Below are positions 1-12,370 of a DNA stretch of 64,000 nt, piece after piece. Source of the DNA: Diatrype stigma. Taxonomy: Eukaryota; Ascomycota; Sordariomycetes; Xylariales; Diatrypaceae. Location: positions 372,001-436,000 of the forward strand of contig JAKJXP020000008.1 of NCBI GenBank assembly GCA_022225965.2, written 5' to 3'. The position numbers and the translations under genes were made by a program. Below the pieces are notes generated by a model. It had not been told where the DNA came from, did no database searches, and saw nothing but the letters and a program-made list of their open reading frames with translations. How positions within the stretch are numbered: the first letter of the stretch is position 1; each line of letters opens with the position of its first letter.

Positions 1-928
1 CTCGGGCCGACGCTTCGAGGAGTTTGATCACTCCCGTCGTATCGACAATTCTATCCAGCCCACCGGGAAAGATATCCCGCAAAGCAGATTCGAGATCCGG
101 GGAGTTGGCTGTGTTGATGGTATGCGTAGCCCCCAGTGATGACGCCGCCTGCAACTTCGACTCCTGGATGTCCACCGCCACAATCTGCTCGGCTCCGAGG
201 GCCTTCGCGGTCAGCATCGCGGCAAGCCCGACGGCGCCCATGCCCAGCACCGCCACGCTGTGTCCAGGCTGTGGCTTCAGCACATTGAGCACCGTCCCCG
301 CACCCGTCAGGTATCCGCACGCGAGCGGGGCTAGGTGCGGGAGCTCGTCCGCGCTGGCATCCACCTTCACGACGCTCTTCTCCGTGACGACCGCCATCTT
401 GCTCAGGGACGACTGCCCGAAGAACTGGCCGTGGACCTCCGTCCCGTCAGGCAGCGAGATAGGGGATTTCGCGCCGGGCCCACGACGTGTGGTCTTGACA
501 AAGTTCACTTCCTTCGAGGCCGGGCACGCGCCCCAGCGGCCGTCAAGGCAGGTCTTGCACTCGGCGCAGGCGTGGAACGCCAGCAGGACCGTGTCTCCCG
601 GCACTATCGATTTGTTCTTGACGTCGGACCCGACATGGAGCACGGTTCCGACGCCCTCGTGACCGAGGACGGCGGGGTACCTCCCGATAGGCATTCCTCC
701 GTGTTGGACGACCACATCCTATAGAGCTCGAGTCAACCTTTCATCGTCACCCGTAACTGAGAACTCATTCAATTGTAGACCTACCGTATGGCATAGCCCT
801 GTATATTTAATCTCCACCAATAACTCTTCCGGCTGCACTTCATCAAGAATAATGTCGCGCAGGACGAATGGGTCGCCTTGGCGCGCGACAACATAAGCTT
901 TGGTTTGGATGTTTTTCGGTGACTCCAT
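1..928 (-). CDS. Zinc-dependent alcohol dehydrogenase (aryl-alcohol/class III-like MDR), 3' end cut by window edge
   Basis: NAD(P)-dependent oxidation of an alcohol or reduction of an aldehyde, probably cytosolic. Two exons are visible: 928-785 (48 codons from ATG) and 718 running off the left edge, with a 66-bp GT-AG intron at 719-784. Joining them gives the catalytic-zinc block GLCHTD, then GHEGVG, the four-cysteine structural-zinc block CAECKTCLDGRWGACP, and the Rossmann motif GMGAVGLAA followed by an acidic residue (VAVDIQ) that favours NAD. These blocks are in the order and spacing of medium-chain dehydrogenases. The C-terminal third lies outside the window. The natural substrate cannot be told; relatives act on aromatic or aliphatic alcohols. 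The family is certain, the substrate class is inference. Confidence 0.9.
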
Positions 929-1733
929 ATTTACAGCAGTAGAACTTGCAGTCTATGAAAATAGAAATCTGAGTTTATCACCGACCGTGGCCGTTGTTGG
1001 ATCTGGCGAAGTGGTCGTTCTATATCAATACCCCATATACCCTGGACAGTCACACACGCAGGTCTCAAGAGTCTTGAGACTCAAGACGCGTCAGATAGAG
1101 GAATCCGTGCCACTTCGGCACTTAGGATGAAGGCTAATGAGGGAACGCGCTAAGTTGGTCATATCTCGTTCGGGAATTCGAAGGCATGCCGTCGGATAGT
1201 TAATAACGCAACTCAATTATAATATACCGATGGAGTTCGTTTGGCGCGTATCTTAGCGTATGTACCCCGCAGTCAATCTCTACTACCATGTAGATCCCCT
1301 AGCCGACGATGCTCTCGGGAATGGCTACTACTGTGGAGAGGACTTGATGGAAGACTTGGCTAGTATCATATCTAGTCAAGTTTTGGACAGCCTCGTGAGC
1401 CTGCTAGACATATCTTAACCTTTATGCCAAGGATCATGGGGAAAAGTCCACCCCTCACTCCAGAATCGCACACGACCCGGTATTTGACCTGCTCGCCTTG
1501 TCCTCAGTCCTCTGACCTCAATTCTAGGGCGACCTGCTGAAACCCGGACGGGGCATTTGGTTGATCTTCTACTACGGACAAGGTCTGGATCCCATATAGA
1601 CGCTCCAGAGTCTAGCAGTAACAACAGTTAGTCTAAGATTTTATCTCATCGCTCCACAGCTTGAGTCTTGTGGTAGAAGAAGTATTTTGCCGATGCGGAC
1701 GAAAGTTCGCCGCGCAATCGAAGCCCTTCGTTC
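929..1733. other. Intergenic, no gene supported
   Basis: The stretch holds only short open frames without family features. It is the shared region between the 5' end of the dehydrogenase and the 3' end of the metalloprotease. No repeat or RNA gene was recognised. Confidence 0.5.
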
Positions 1734-2823
1734 CTCACAAAAGCTTATATAATCGCGTTGAAAAGGAAGAGGATAAGAACAGGACATGGAAGACTAACCT
1801 CAACGTCTTTGGTGCTCGGCTTCGTGGCCTCTTGAAACTCCTCGCCGGTATCTCGCAGTACCAGAACTTTACCAGGTTGGCCAAACGGTGTCGGCTTCCC
1901 ATTTCTTCTAGAGGAGTACAGCATGATAGAGTTAAGGTCAAGCGGGCCGTCGTCATCAATAAACCCCCCCGTTGAAGGCATAGGAAGGTACTCGTAGGCG
2001 ATGAATCCCGCTTCAAGTGCCTCGTCATATACCATGCACATCTTGTCAAGCTTTTCGTGGACCTCCTCGCTAGACCACGTAGGATTGTTTATTTCAATCG
2101 TCTGCTTCATTGGAATGAATTGCTTCAGAGCGGGACAATGAAACTCGAAGATATTTTCAGGAGCAGTGCCGCCGTACTCAGTGGACCACAGACTGGGCCG
2201 CTGGTGTTCGTGCAGAATACCCCAAACACTGCCATTGCCACAGATATATCAGCTCTACACCGCACTATCACATGGGCTGTGGGGGGATGGTAAGACTTAG
2301 CAGGAGGAAGGAGTAGTACTCACTGGCCGATTTCGTGTGCGATGCTTATATGAATGGGACCGTCGTCGTCGGTGGTGGTGACAGACATGAAGTTCTGGTC
2401 TTCGCCTTTACCATAAGTGGCATGAAAGCCGCCTCCCACAGAGATCCACAAAACCTGGGACGTGAGTTTGGGGTCTTTACATTCGTGGCCTTGAGTCCCT
2501 TCCCGGAACTTGAATATAGACCCATCAACACCGCTGTCAAGCCAAAGTTTCCATGCCTTTTCCACTGCATTTCCAACAACTATTAGATCGCTCTTACTCG
2601 TTATTCTGTTCAAACAGTAGATGATTTCTTTGTTGGGCCATAACTTTCTTGGGTTCGTGGAGGGGTCAATTGTCACCCCCGATGTATGTAGCTGATGCTC
2701 ATCGCCGGCAATGACTGAAAGCCAGGTACCTGGACTCTTCTCCCCGATAACATGAGCGAGACCAATTGAGAGTATGTGAAAGAGAAGTAGGGATGAAGGC
2801 GGGAAGAGGTTGATGACTTTCAT
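1734..2823 (-). CDS. Secreted astacin-family (M12A) zinc metalloprotease
   Basis: Predicted extracellular endopeptidase. Exon 1 is 2823-2324 and exon 2 starts at 2228, with a 95-bp intron at 2229-2323. Splicing rebuilds the full astacin zinc signature HEIGHVWGILHEHQRP across the junction; without splicing the frame stops directly after HEIG. Downstream, LDLNSIMLYSS fits the Met-turn (family SIMHY) with the usual spacing. The start is placed at the second ATG (2823) because it opens a clear signal peptide (MKVINLFPPSSLLLFHILSIGLAHV); an upstream in-frame ATG at 2883 would bury it. The 3' end is uncertain: the frame reads to a stop at 1745, or a last short intron from about 1804 (gttagt) to about 1750 would give an end near 1734. 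About 300 residues, short for an astacin but complete for the catalytic domain. Astacins are sparse in fungi. Confidence 0.8.
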
Positions 2824-3240
2824 GACGTTTATACAATGTGATTCTTCGCTGCAATGCGTCGCTATAAATCCTTCTTCAAGCATTGATAATGAAACTCCTC
2901 ATATGTGGAGAGGGGAAGACTTTCTTATATAGGGTTACCAAATCGTTTCGTACATGTAGCTATTTTCCTGGTTTTCCCCTGTGCCACCCTCCTGGGTAGC
3001 TGTCATAATATCAGATACCCACGTGTTAACACACTATCAGAATATGAGAGAATCTAGACCAGGTGTCAGGAACGCCACGACGTTTACTATGTCAGCATAT
3101 AAGAGGAAATGCGTCTTCTTTCGGTCGTGTGATATTGTTAACGTTATTCTGAATTGACTAACAGCTGGGGGGATTCTAGCTAATCTAACGCGTCGCCGAA
3201 GGATATATGGCCTTATTTCCGGCAAATTAATGAGCTCAAC
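2824..3240. other. Gene-to-retrotransposon boundary, no gene
   Basis: Upstream region of the metalloprotease, ending exactly where the 5' LTR begins. Base composition drops to AT-rich at 3241. The five bases before the LTR are TCAAC (possible target duplication, see findings). Confidence 0.5.
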
Positions 3241-3424
3241 TGTTACGATATAGGGGCTATATAAGAAAGCTTGGATTACATAACCAGATAATCTGCACTT
3301 AATGGCTTGGCATATTATATATAAAGAGCTTTTCCGCTTTTTAAACTAAAGATCGCTTTTTTTCTTTTATATAATTAAATCTATATCCGAATTTTTCCTT
3401 ATTTATAATTTTCTAAATGCAATA
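3241..3424 (+). repeat. 5' LTR of the Copia element
   Basis: Begins TGTTACG and ends TGCAATA (RIP form of TGCAACA). It aligns without gaps over 184 bp to 21041-21224; by eye about 32 positions differ and all are transitions. Both ends have the 5'-TG...CA-3' form once RIP is allowed for. Confidence 0.92.
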
Positions 3425-4199
3425 ATTATAAACCCGATGCTTTAAGTTAATCGCGAAAATTAAATAACCATTTAAAAATTTATCTTTTACATTTTAATAA
3501 TGCTTATTTAATTATTTTTTTCTTGCTTTATATTCGCTTTTTTTATATATATATTCCAAGCTCGCTTAAAATAACCTTTATTCTTGCAAACAAAAAAAAT
3601 CCCATCGAAATTAATGCCTTTATATCCGATTAAAAAATTTACCTTAAGTAATTCGTTTCTTTGCAATTTTACGTTAATATTTGCAACATTTAAAAATACG
3701 TTAATCCAAACGGCTCAAATATGTCCGATCTTTCCATTAAAAACGAAAAGCTCGAAACTTTCTTTACCTTTAAAAAGCGTAAGACTTAAAAAATACAAAA
3801 ACTTATCAATTTTCGATTATACGCTTAAAATCATTTAAACGATAATGCAAAAAATAAAATCCCGAAACCTATTTTAAAAAATGCCCTTTTTAAAAATAAC
3901 GAATTTAAGGAAATTTACGATATTAGCATTAAATAAAGCACCTTTAACCGAACGTATCGATTTAAACGTAACGCTTTCTTTATTGCGATTAATAATTAAA
4001 TTACCAAAACTATAAATAAAGATGTATTTAAATTATATATATTCCGAATCCTTTTGAAAAAACAGCTTAATACCGTTTAAGCATTCGTTAAGCAGTTAAA
4101 AAAGAAATATGTCCCATTCGAAGCCATAATTTAGTTTTAACCGTTAAAAAACGATATTAAGTTATGCTTATACGTATAGGTAATTGCTAAATAAAGCCC

Positions 4200-6090
4200 G
4201 AAAAATGGTTTAAAAATTGGCAATTCGCTTATATCGAAATTAACGCGTATAAATTTCTTAAAATTCAAAATATGCTTGCTATAAAGGATTTTTTAACTGC
4301 AATGAAAAAACGCTTTATAATTACCTGGGCTTAACGGAAATATAATAATCTAATCGCCAATAACAAAAAGGATTTATTTACTTTTACGCTTAAATAATAC
4401 GCCAGTTTTTTTTTTATCTTATTCGAAAATTAAATCTTTAATCCTATACAAAAAGAAATCGGCTAATTTGTAATCCTAAAAAATAATACCTTTAATAAAA
4501 CTAAAAAATCTTTTAAGCAAAAAACCGATATTATTCCGATTTATCCTTATAAGCCCGATAAAGCCTAAGCAAAACCGGAATTAATTAAAAGGCATTATTG
4601 GCTTATAAAGAAATGCATATTTCTTAATTACGTTATAACTGATACTTATATTAATCGTTACCATAAAAAAAAAAACGAAAAGCTAAAAGGTATTAAAAAT
4701 CGCTATAAACTTTCTTAATAAGAAAGTTTACGCAAAAAGATAAAAAGTTCCGAATAAAACTTTTCTTTTAAGCCTAATAATTCCAAAACGCAGGCAAAGA
4801 AATCGTTAAGTGGCCCTTAAAAAAGCGTAATCGCTATTTTAATAAACCTTACGCTTTTTATTAATTTTTATGGATATTTCTTTACGATTAAACAAAAGCG
4901 CCATCTTTTAGTAAATAATATTTTCTTAAATAATTATAATGCTATATATTTAATTAATAGCAAAAAATTAATCGTTCTAAGCAGCTTTAAGCCCTTTAAG
5001 AATAAAATAACGATCGAAATTAATATTAGTATAATGCCGATTTTTAGCATAAACATTCGGGTATTTCCTAAGGTATTAAATGGTTCGAAAAATAAAAAGA
5101 CCGTAAATCTGGTTTTAAAAAATATAGCAATCGTTAAAGGGTTTTATATTAACATTATTTTAAAGGCTTGTTTTATAAAAAAGTTTCCGATTTGGTATAA
5201 TGGTTTGGATTGTTTTTTTAAATAGGAAAAAAAAAAGCCCGGATTTTTACTTATCCAGCTTAAGCGTATTCATAATTTAATTTTCCTTAAATACAAGTTT
5301 TTTTTTATATAAGCATTTTAAACGAAATACCAATAAGCCTTAACGGCATAATAATTCCTTTAACGATCGATAAAAAAAAAGCATTACGGAAGCTTTTAAT
5401 AGCCTATTTGCATATTCGAACGGATTCGAAAGCTTTGTAATACATGCGATTTAGGCATTTAAATATCCGTACTTTTAAAGCGTTCGTTAAAAACGTAAGA
5501 AATATGGAAATTAATAAAACAAAAATTATCGATTATAAGTATTACGCATAAATAAAGGCTAAACGTATAATTATTTGCATCCCATTTAAAAATCGATTTT
5601 ATAAACCGTTTTATCGTATTTCGTAAAATTAATTTAAATTTCTTAAAAATTACGATAGCTCTATTAACCTTATAGTAATTAAAAACGAATATAATATTAC
5701 GTTTTAGGTTTTTCTTACGAAAAACCGGCAACTATAAACCGCCTTAAAGATTTAAAAAGACTTTAAAAGCTGGATATAACGCCATTTTAAGTTCGCAATT
5801 TGCATTATCCGTTAAGATAACAATATAGGAACAATTGCGCTTAAGGGTTTTACGGAATTCGAAAAATAAATACAAAAAAAAGGTATCGAAAGCGAATTTA
5901 TGCTACCTTATACCAAAAAGCCCAATAAAGGAACAAAGCGAATTGGAAATATATTATTTAAACGCATTATTATAATAATAAGCTTTTTAAACCTATCTTA
6001 AAAGTTTTGGCCCGAAATTATGTATAAAATTTGTTTAACCGCTACGAAAAGAAAAAAAAGGTACGGCCCTATGCAAGCTTCGGGAACCTT
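4200..6090 (+). pseudogene. Decayed Copia gag, protease and integrase
   Basis: One reading frame (that of the open stretch 5034-5225) can be followed from about 4206 to beyond 5230 if TAA is read as a mutated CAA. The early part resembles fungal Copia gag (WFKNWQFAYIEINAYKF). Near 4930-5230 comes the protease/GAG-pre-integrase segment (FKPFKNKITIEI, then KGFYINIILKACFIKKFPIW, matching the family's 'GFHTNIVSLRRLRKAGFWW' type block). At 5560-6060 integrase-like sequence follows, ending in SFGPKLCIKF, which resembles the 'LWPEI' block. Stops throughout, so no product. The domain match is by recognition of fungal Copia consensus. Confidence 0.75.
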
Positions 6091-6094
6091 TTTT

Positions 6095-6196
6095 TTTTTT
6101 CTCCGGGTCAAAAAAATTTCCCGCGCGGGGCGATTTTTTTGGGGTTGCTGGGCCATTTTACTTGCTTATTTTTTGGGTTGGCGTAAAATGTTAGAA
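6095..6196. other. GC-richer hairpin-forming patch next to the nested element
   Basis: About 100 bp much less AT-rich than its surroundings, with a CCCGCGCGGGG core flanked by A and T runs, which could fold into a hairpin. It abuts the left inverted repeat at 6197. It may be a remnant of another small element or an unmutated scrap of Copia pol; neither can be shown. Confidence 0.35.
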
Positions 6197-6292
6197 CCTA
6201 ACCGGAGGTTATTTTGTAAAGATGGTATAATACGGAAATCAAGTCCAGAAATTCAGGCTTAGGAAATACTTCGAACGTTTTTGCTTGCGATT
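6197..6292 (+). repeat. Left terminal inverted repeat of the nested element
   Basis: Pairs with the reverse complement of 16256-16351. Differences seen are almost all transitions, with one transversion near the centre. Shared blocks include CCTAACCGGAGGTTATT, ATACGGAAAT and TCCAGAAATTCAGGCTT. Confidence 0.9.
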
Positions 6293-7285
6293 AATTGTTC
6301 CTATTGTTATAATTTTTTGCTTAGGATTGTATTAATTATTAATAATTTAAGTTTTATAAATAACGCCTTTCGTTAATCTTTTTTTAAACTTAAACGCAAT
6401 AATTTAATATAATTTATTGCATAAATATAATTCGTATTTATAGCCCTTTTAATTATTTTGTTATTAAAAATTACGAAAGTACGAATTCCATCTTTTTTAG
6501 TCCATAAGGAATAAAAAATATGGCTCGTTTGTTAGGTATTTAATCGAAAGTCCGTATTTTAAATAAGGCGTATAATATTCGTATTTACGTAAAATATCCA
6601 GCTTTTTATTGCCCATAAATGGTCGTAGTCGAAAGGCGAAATCCAGAAACGGCCAGAACCGCATTAATGATAACTGCTAAAAAGGAAGCTATTAAAAAAA
6701 GGGCTATTAAGAAAAGGGCTAATAAAAGCGGCTTTAAAAAAGCATAAAAGATAAGCGACGTAATTGTTATATCAAATTAAAACTAAACGAAAGCTGGCGC
6801 TTATAAGGGAAAATACGAATAATATCCGATAATAAATCGGAATTAACGATAATAAATTAATTAAATTAATTATTAATTGCTTAATTACGTTTATTCGATT
6901 TTTTATTCTTAAGGCCGATATGTCTTTTAATTATTTTTTCCTAATTACTTAATATATTCGACGACGTAATAATTTAACCGTAATTATTGCTATATTATTG
7001 TTTTATATAAAAGGGATTTATAAATAAAGCCTTAAAGAAATAAATAACCCAAAAGTTATAAATCCATTTATTATCTTATTGCGAAAACTTATTTATAAAG
7101 ATAATAATAATAAGGCAAGGTTTATTTAAAGCGAACCTTTTTTAAAAATCGTAATATACCTATTAAATTTTTTGGTACGTATTATGAATTATTAACGAAT
7201 CGAAAATTAAGAACATTTTTTAAGGCACTTAATACAAAACGTTAATCCAATATTTAAATAGGCCTAAAAGTACTTATTGCGGCAT

Positions 7286-7561
7286 TTAAATAAACGTCGG
7301 CTTATTAGTATTATATGTCGTTTTATTATTTTTTCCTATGGCGTATTCCGGGTTAATTTCGAATATAAATAATAGCTTAAACGGATTAACGCATTCGGTA
7401 ATAAGCGAGGCCATGCCTTTAATTCCATTTTTGGACAGATATTCGGATTGGAATTTATAATTTAAGGCAAGCCATAATTCGGCAGTTCGAATCTTAAAGG
7501 TTGCCGCATTTATATAATTAAATACCTTAATATTACGAAAAATTCCATCGTTATTGTCCAT
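7286..7561 (-). pseudogene. 91-codon open stretch inside the nested element, function unknown
   Basis: One of the few long open stretches on the minus strand in this block, with unbiased amino-acid use (for example TAELWLALNYKFQSEYLSKN) that looks coding-derived rather than random AT-rich translation. It points away from the long plus-strand frame that begins at 8183, so the element may have carried two divergent genes. No family recognised. Confidence 0.35.
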
Positions 7562-8182
7562 AAAATAAGGGCTAATATTTAGGTCGTAATTAAAAATAAG
7601 GGTTTTATCGGCAAAAAAGACGTAATAATTAATAATTTAACGCCAAAAAGTTTTATTGCCATGGATTATAATTAATAAGTTATTAAATAGTCCTATATCG
7701 CAATGCTTATAAGCAACGGGATGCGACGATATGGTTATAAATGACAACGATTAAAACGAATAATATATAGGTTATTGCGATGATATAAAATAAATTTTTC
7801 GAAAGGAAACGATTTAGTAATAAAAGTATAATAAATAAGCAAATAAATTAGGTCTAGCTAAAAATTTGGCTTATAGGTAAGTTAATTAAATCTAGTTAGG
7901 AATTTAGCTTATAGGTATTATATAAATAAGTTTTAATAATTATAATTAATATCTTTCTTAATTATAATAATATAACAAATATAATATATGCCTTAAATAA
8001 AATAATTACAAGTTATTTAAATAAATTAAACCTATTATAATACATAAAGTAAATTTTTTTACTTAATATTCTTAATTTTTAAGCTTTAACCTTTTATGTA
8101 ATAACTTTACTTTATCCGTTAATTTTAATTCGTTCTTAATATATTATTACTTAAATTAAGTCTTCCGTACGTAACAGTTATT

Positions 8183-11100
8183 ATGAATAACCGCAAATTA
8201 CGACCTATTATTAGTATAATTAAGAACGAAAAAATATAAGAGCTAATTCGTCGAATTTCGCATATTTTTATTTTTAATAGTAAAAGCTATTATTAAAAAC
8301 CTAAGCCGTTTATTCGTAATATTCCTATTCCTAATATCGAAAAGAATCCATTTTATCGTACGTTTAAAAAAAACCAAAAGCTTATTTAAATTATTATTAA
8401 TTATGCCAGCATTAAGCAAATTATCGATATTCTTAAAAAACCAATCGATGTATTTTTTTTTATTATATTTTACCAGTTTTATTGTTTTTATAAAGAATTT
8501 GCGGTATTAATTAAATTAAATGCTATCTTTATTTAAATATGTATTTATTATACGTATTTATATAAATCGCATATTAATAATATATAAATATTGTTTTATT
8601 TAATTATTACGTTTTTAATAAAAATGGCTTAAAAACGATTTATTAAATGGGACATTACGAATGCTAAGTTCTGGAATATAATAATCGGGCCCCAATTATT
8701 CTCGACCTATACGACCAATAAAAAATCGCCGACATAAATATACGAAATATACGTAACTATTAAAGTCGGCCTTTTTATAAACAAAATTATGCATTCCTTA
8801 TTAATTAATATAAATGCTAAAGCGGCCTTATATATTTAAGCTTATGGATAGCCCAATATTGCGCCGTATTAATAATATAAAGCCAACGTTTATTATATAT
8901 AGCCGTTTTATAGCTACTGGTTTATTTCCGGAATTAATATTATAAAATATAAATACGGAAATTACAAAATGCTAAAAAAAATATGCATTTTTAAAAATAA
9001 CATATTCGCAAAGTTTCGAGCCAAAAAAAACGACAGGCCAAATATTTACGACGAAAACATTAATTCAATTACGGCTAAGCCATATACGATTTAAATTAGA
9101 AATAAACGGTTATAATTATAAAACGACGAAATATTTAACATATATTCGTAAATGGAAAAGGAAACGCAAAATTAGGCTAAAAAAACATAAAAAATACGAA
9201 AAATTGCCGTAATAAAAAAAAAAACTATTGCATTTATATTTAAAAGTTTTTTACGAAATAAAATTAATGCTATAAAAATTATTGCTATTAAAATTATCGT
9301 TATTAAATTAATAAATAAGGAATTGCCGAAAATAAATTACATATAAGGGCCAAATTAAAGCATATTTTAAACGGATATTATAATCGTTAAGTTTTATTTA
9401 TATAAACGAATAATTATTTTCGTAATAAAAACGGCCGCGATTAAATGAAATATCGAATATTAAGCCTTATAATGCAAACATTTTAAAAACGGCTATATAT
9501 AATAGTTTAATAACAAATTTATAATTCGAAATATCGCATATTATTTGGCGCAAAATAACGCCTTAAAACTTATATATTATAATGGCATATATAATAAATA
9601 AAGGAAATTGCTTTCGATAATAAATAATACCTTTTACGATAAAGTTTTATCGAATCCGAAAAATAAATACGACAGCCTTGTTTTAATCGTTACGAAATTC
9701 GCGGCCATTTAAGTTAATAAATGCCGGGCCAATATAATTATTAAAAGCTATCATAATAATTTCCGGAACATTATTTATAACGTTTAAGCCCTAAATTTAA
9801 GAAATGTCGTATACCGTATTCTAAGTTCCGTTTATAAAACCGATATAATTCCATAGGTTACGTATTAATATAACCCGATATTTAATATAAATAAAAAAGC
9901 TTTTAAAAAGGTTGCTAGCATTAAAAAAAGCGGCCTTATTTGTATTAAATCCTTTATGCTTAGCATAAACCTAAATAATTGGATTTATAAACCGTATTAT
10001 ATAGTTATGGTTATATTAATTAATACGAACCTTAATAAAATAAATGCATATAATATTATCGAAGCTTATAATTTCGGCAAAAAAAAGCTTTATAACGCAT
10101 TTAAACGTTAATAATTTCCAAAAAGCAATAAAAACCTTAAATTATTGCAACTTTAATAAGGCTTTGCAAAATCGGGCTTATTCGGATTTTTATTAATACT
10201 AAATAATAATAAAAAATACCGAACGCTTAAAGGCTTTATATAATCCGTATTTAATAATGTCGTAATATTTAATTAATTACTTAAAAGCATATAACGGCTT
10301 ATTTATAACGGAAGGTAATTAAAAGAAATTTCTAATAAGTAATATATTTAAACCGTTAAAATAATTATTGCGGCAATTAAGAAAAATCTTTTGGAGTTAC
10401 CGGTTAATTTAACTTAAATTTTATAAGCCAAATATGCTTTTTTCGTCGATAATAAAAAAATAAACGCCACGAAAGCGCCGTTGCAAAATATTTAATAAGT
10501 TAGCATTTTTTATTAAGGGCTTATATTCGTTATCGATAAATAAGCGAAATAAAAAATGCAATATTTAGCCGCCAATTTAATTATTAATTACGCCAATTAA
10601 AGCAATTCGAATTATAAACGATTTGCTTATTATAAATAGCTATTAAAAATGTAACGATATAATCTTAATAAAATAGGACTTTCCAATTTTATTACCGCCA
10701 TTAACGTATAATAATAATTGCTTTAATTAATTACCGATAAAAAAGCTTTAATAATAATTAATTATTATATTATATATAATTCGCTATTCGGGATTTAAGG
10801 TTTTAACCATATTTAATGGCAAATTCTTAATATCGTAATCGTCGGAATATTTTTTGCGGCGCTTTTTTTAATAACTATCGCTAGCGAAGTTTTTGTAAAC
10901 GTATCGACCAATATAAAAGGATTAATCGTAATTAATATTAATATTATGGCGGCTAAATAATTTAATGTTTTTTTATTTAAACAAAAAATTTAATATTATC
11001 CGAATAATATGTTATTAATTTTTTAAAATAATATTATTCGCATTATTTAGGCCAGATTTGAATTTTTTATTATCGGGCTAAATATTTTTTCGGCTAATCG

Positions 11101-11539
11101 TGTCGTAATAATTATCCTTATAAATATAATATTATATATAATATATATATATTACGATATAATTATCGAATTTAATTTCGTTATTAATTAATAATTCGTT
11201 AATATAATAATAAAAATAATTTAATAATAACTTTATTCGATAAAAATTAAAAAATTGCTAATAAATTCGAATAAGCTTATAACGAAGGAAATAATTTAAT
11301 ATTTTAGGCTGCGCATTAATAATATGCCATTTCTTAAAGTTCTAACCTTTAAAATCCTAGCGTTCGACGAATTCGAAATACGAAACGTATTTTATATATG
11401 TACCTTTTTATTTATATTTTTCCTAAGCTGTAGCGTTTTTTTTAATTTCGTCGCTTTCGCTATTAAGGTCCAAGGTTTAAATATACTTTTTAAAAGGGCA
11501 ATAATCGACGTTACGTATTATACGATTATTTTCTTATAA
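8183..11539 (+). pseudogene. Decayed frame of over 1100 codons with SF2/RecQ-like helicase sequence
   Basis: From an ATG at 8183 a single frame continues to 11539 with no visible frame change, interrupted almost only by TAA (a few TAG), as expected if CAA/CAG glutamine codons were hit by RIP. The uninterrupted run 11324-11539 is in this frame, and so is 12140-12370 further on, so the gene may extend to about 12.4 kb. Around 10790-10960 the frame reads GFNHIQWQILN, a hydrophobic stretch with TIASEVFVNV, then KGLIVI. That order resembles the Q motif, the Walker A region (TGAGKS-type, degraded) and the following strand of RecQ-like DNA helicases. The N-terminal 800 codons match nothing I know. 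The frame is directly visible; the helicase identity is a tentative inference. Confidence 0.5.
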
Positions 11540-12370
11540 AAGGAGCTATAGCAAATAATAATAAACCTTTTAAACAAAATAGTTCCTTTTTTCGATAAGT
11601 TTATTTATAAGCTTAAAAATAAACGAAAATATAAGGTTATTATTAATTATATACGGCAAAATAAATTAAATAATTTAAATATATATAGCAGATTGTTATT
11701 CGGATTTGCCACAATATTTGGCTATATAATTAATAATAGCCGCATTATTAATATACGGAAATATATCCGTATTAATTAATTACGACATAATTATTAATGA
11801 ATTAAATTAATTAAAATAAATATTATTGCGTATAGCATTAAATAATTACTAAAATTTATTTTTTATTTTAATAACGCGAAATTCGTTTCGTATAAAACGT
11901 AAAAAATTAAAACGGCAAACGGAATTTAGCAATTTTTCGCCTTTTTTCTGAACTTCGTTAGCCGCCTTTTTGGTAATCCGGAAATAATACGTAATAAAAT
12001 ATTTATAACGTTGGCAACGATTTACGATGCTATTTAATCATTATTACGTAAGTTTCGTATAAAAAAGATTAATACATAACGGATTGCTATCCGTATTGTT
12101 ACGGCCGATTTTTTAAGGCTTAGGATTTATGGCAATAATATGGTAGCTTTAAACCTTGGCGTATATATTCCGATCTTTTTATATATTCATATCCGGAAAA
12201 GGGTTATTTTTAAATTAATACAAACCATAAACGTAACCGCTGCTACGATTTTGCTATTCGAAGCGGTATTAAAAGTCGCCGAAATTAAATTTTTCCGCCA
12301 ATACGATTTTTCGAAACAAAGTAATCCGAAAAAAAAAATGCTACGCAGCAATATGAAAATTTTTACGTAA

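Noticed and set aside
1415..1624. Retropepsin-like LLDSGASI motif on the minus strand
   Set aside because: A single short motif in a GC-normal intergenic frame of 69 codons without any neighbouring gag or RT sequence; most likely chance.
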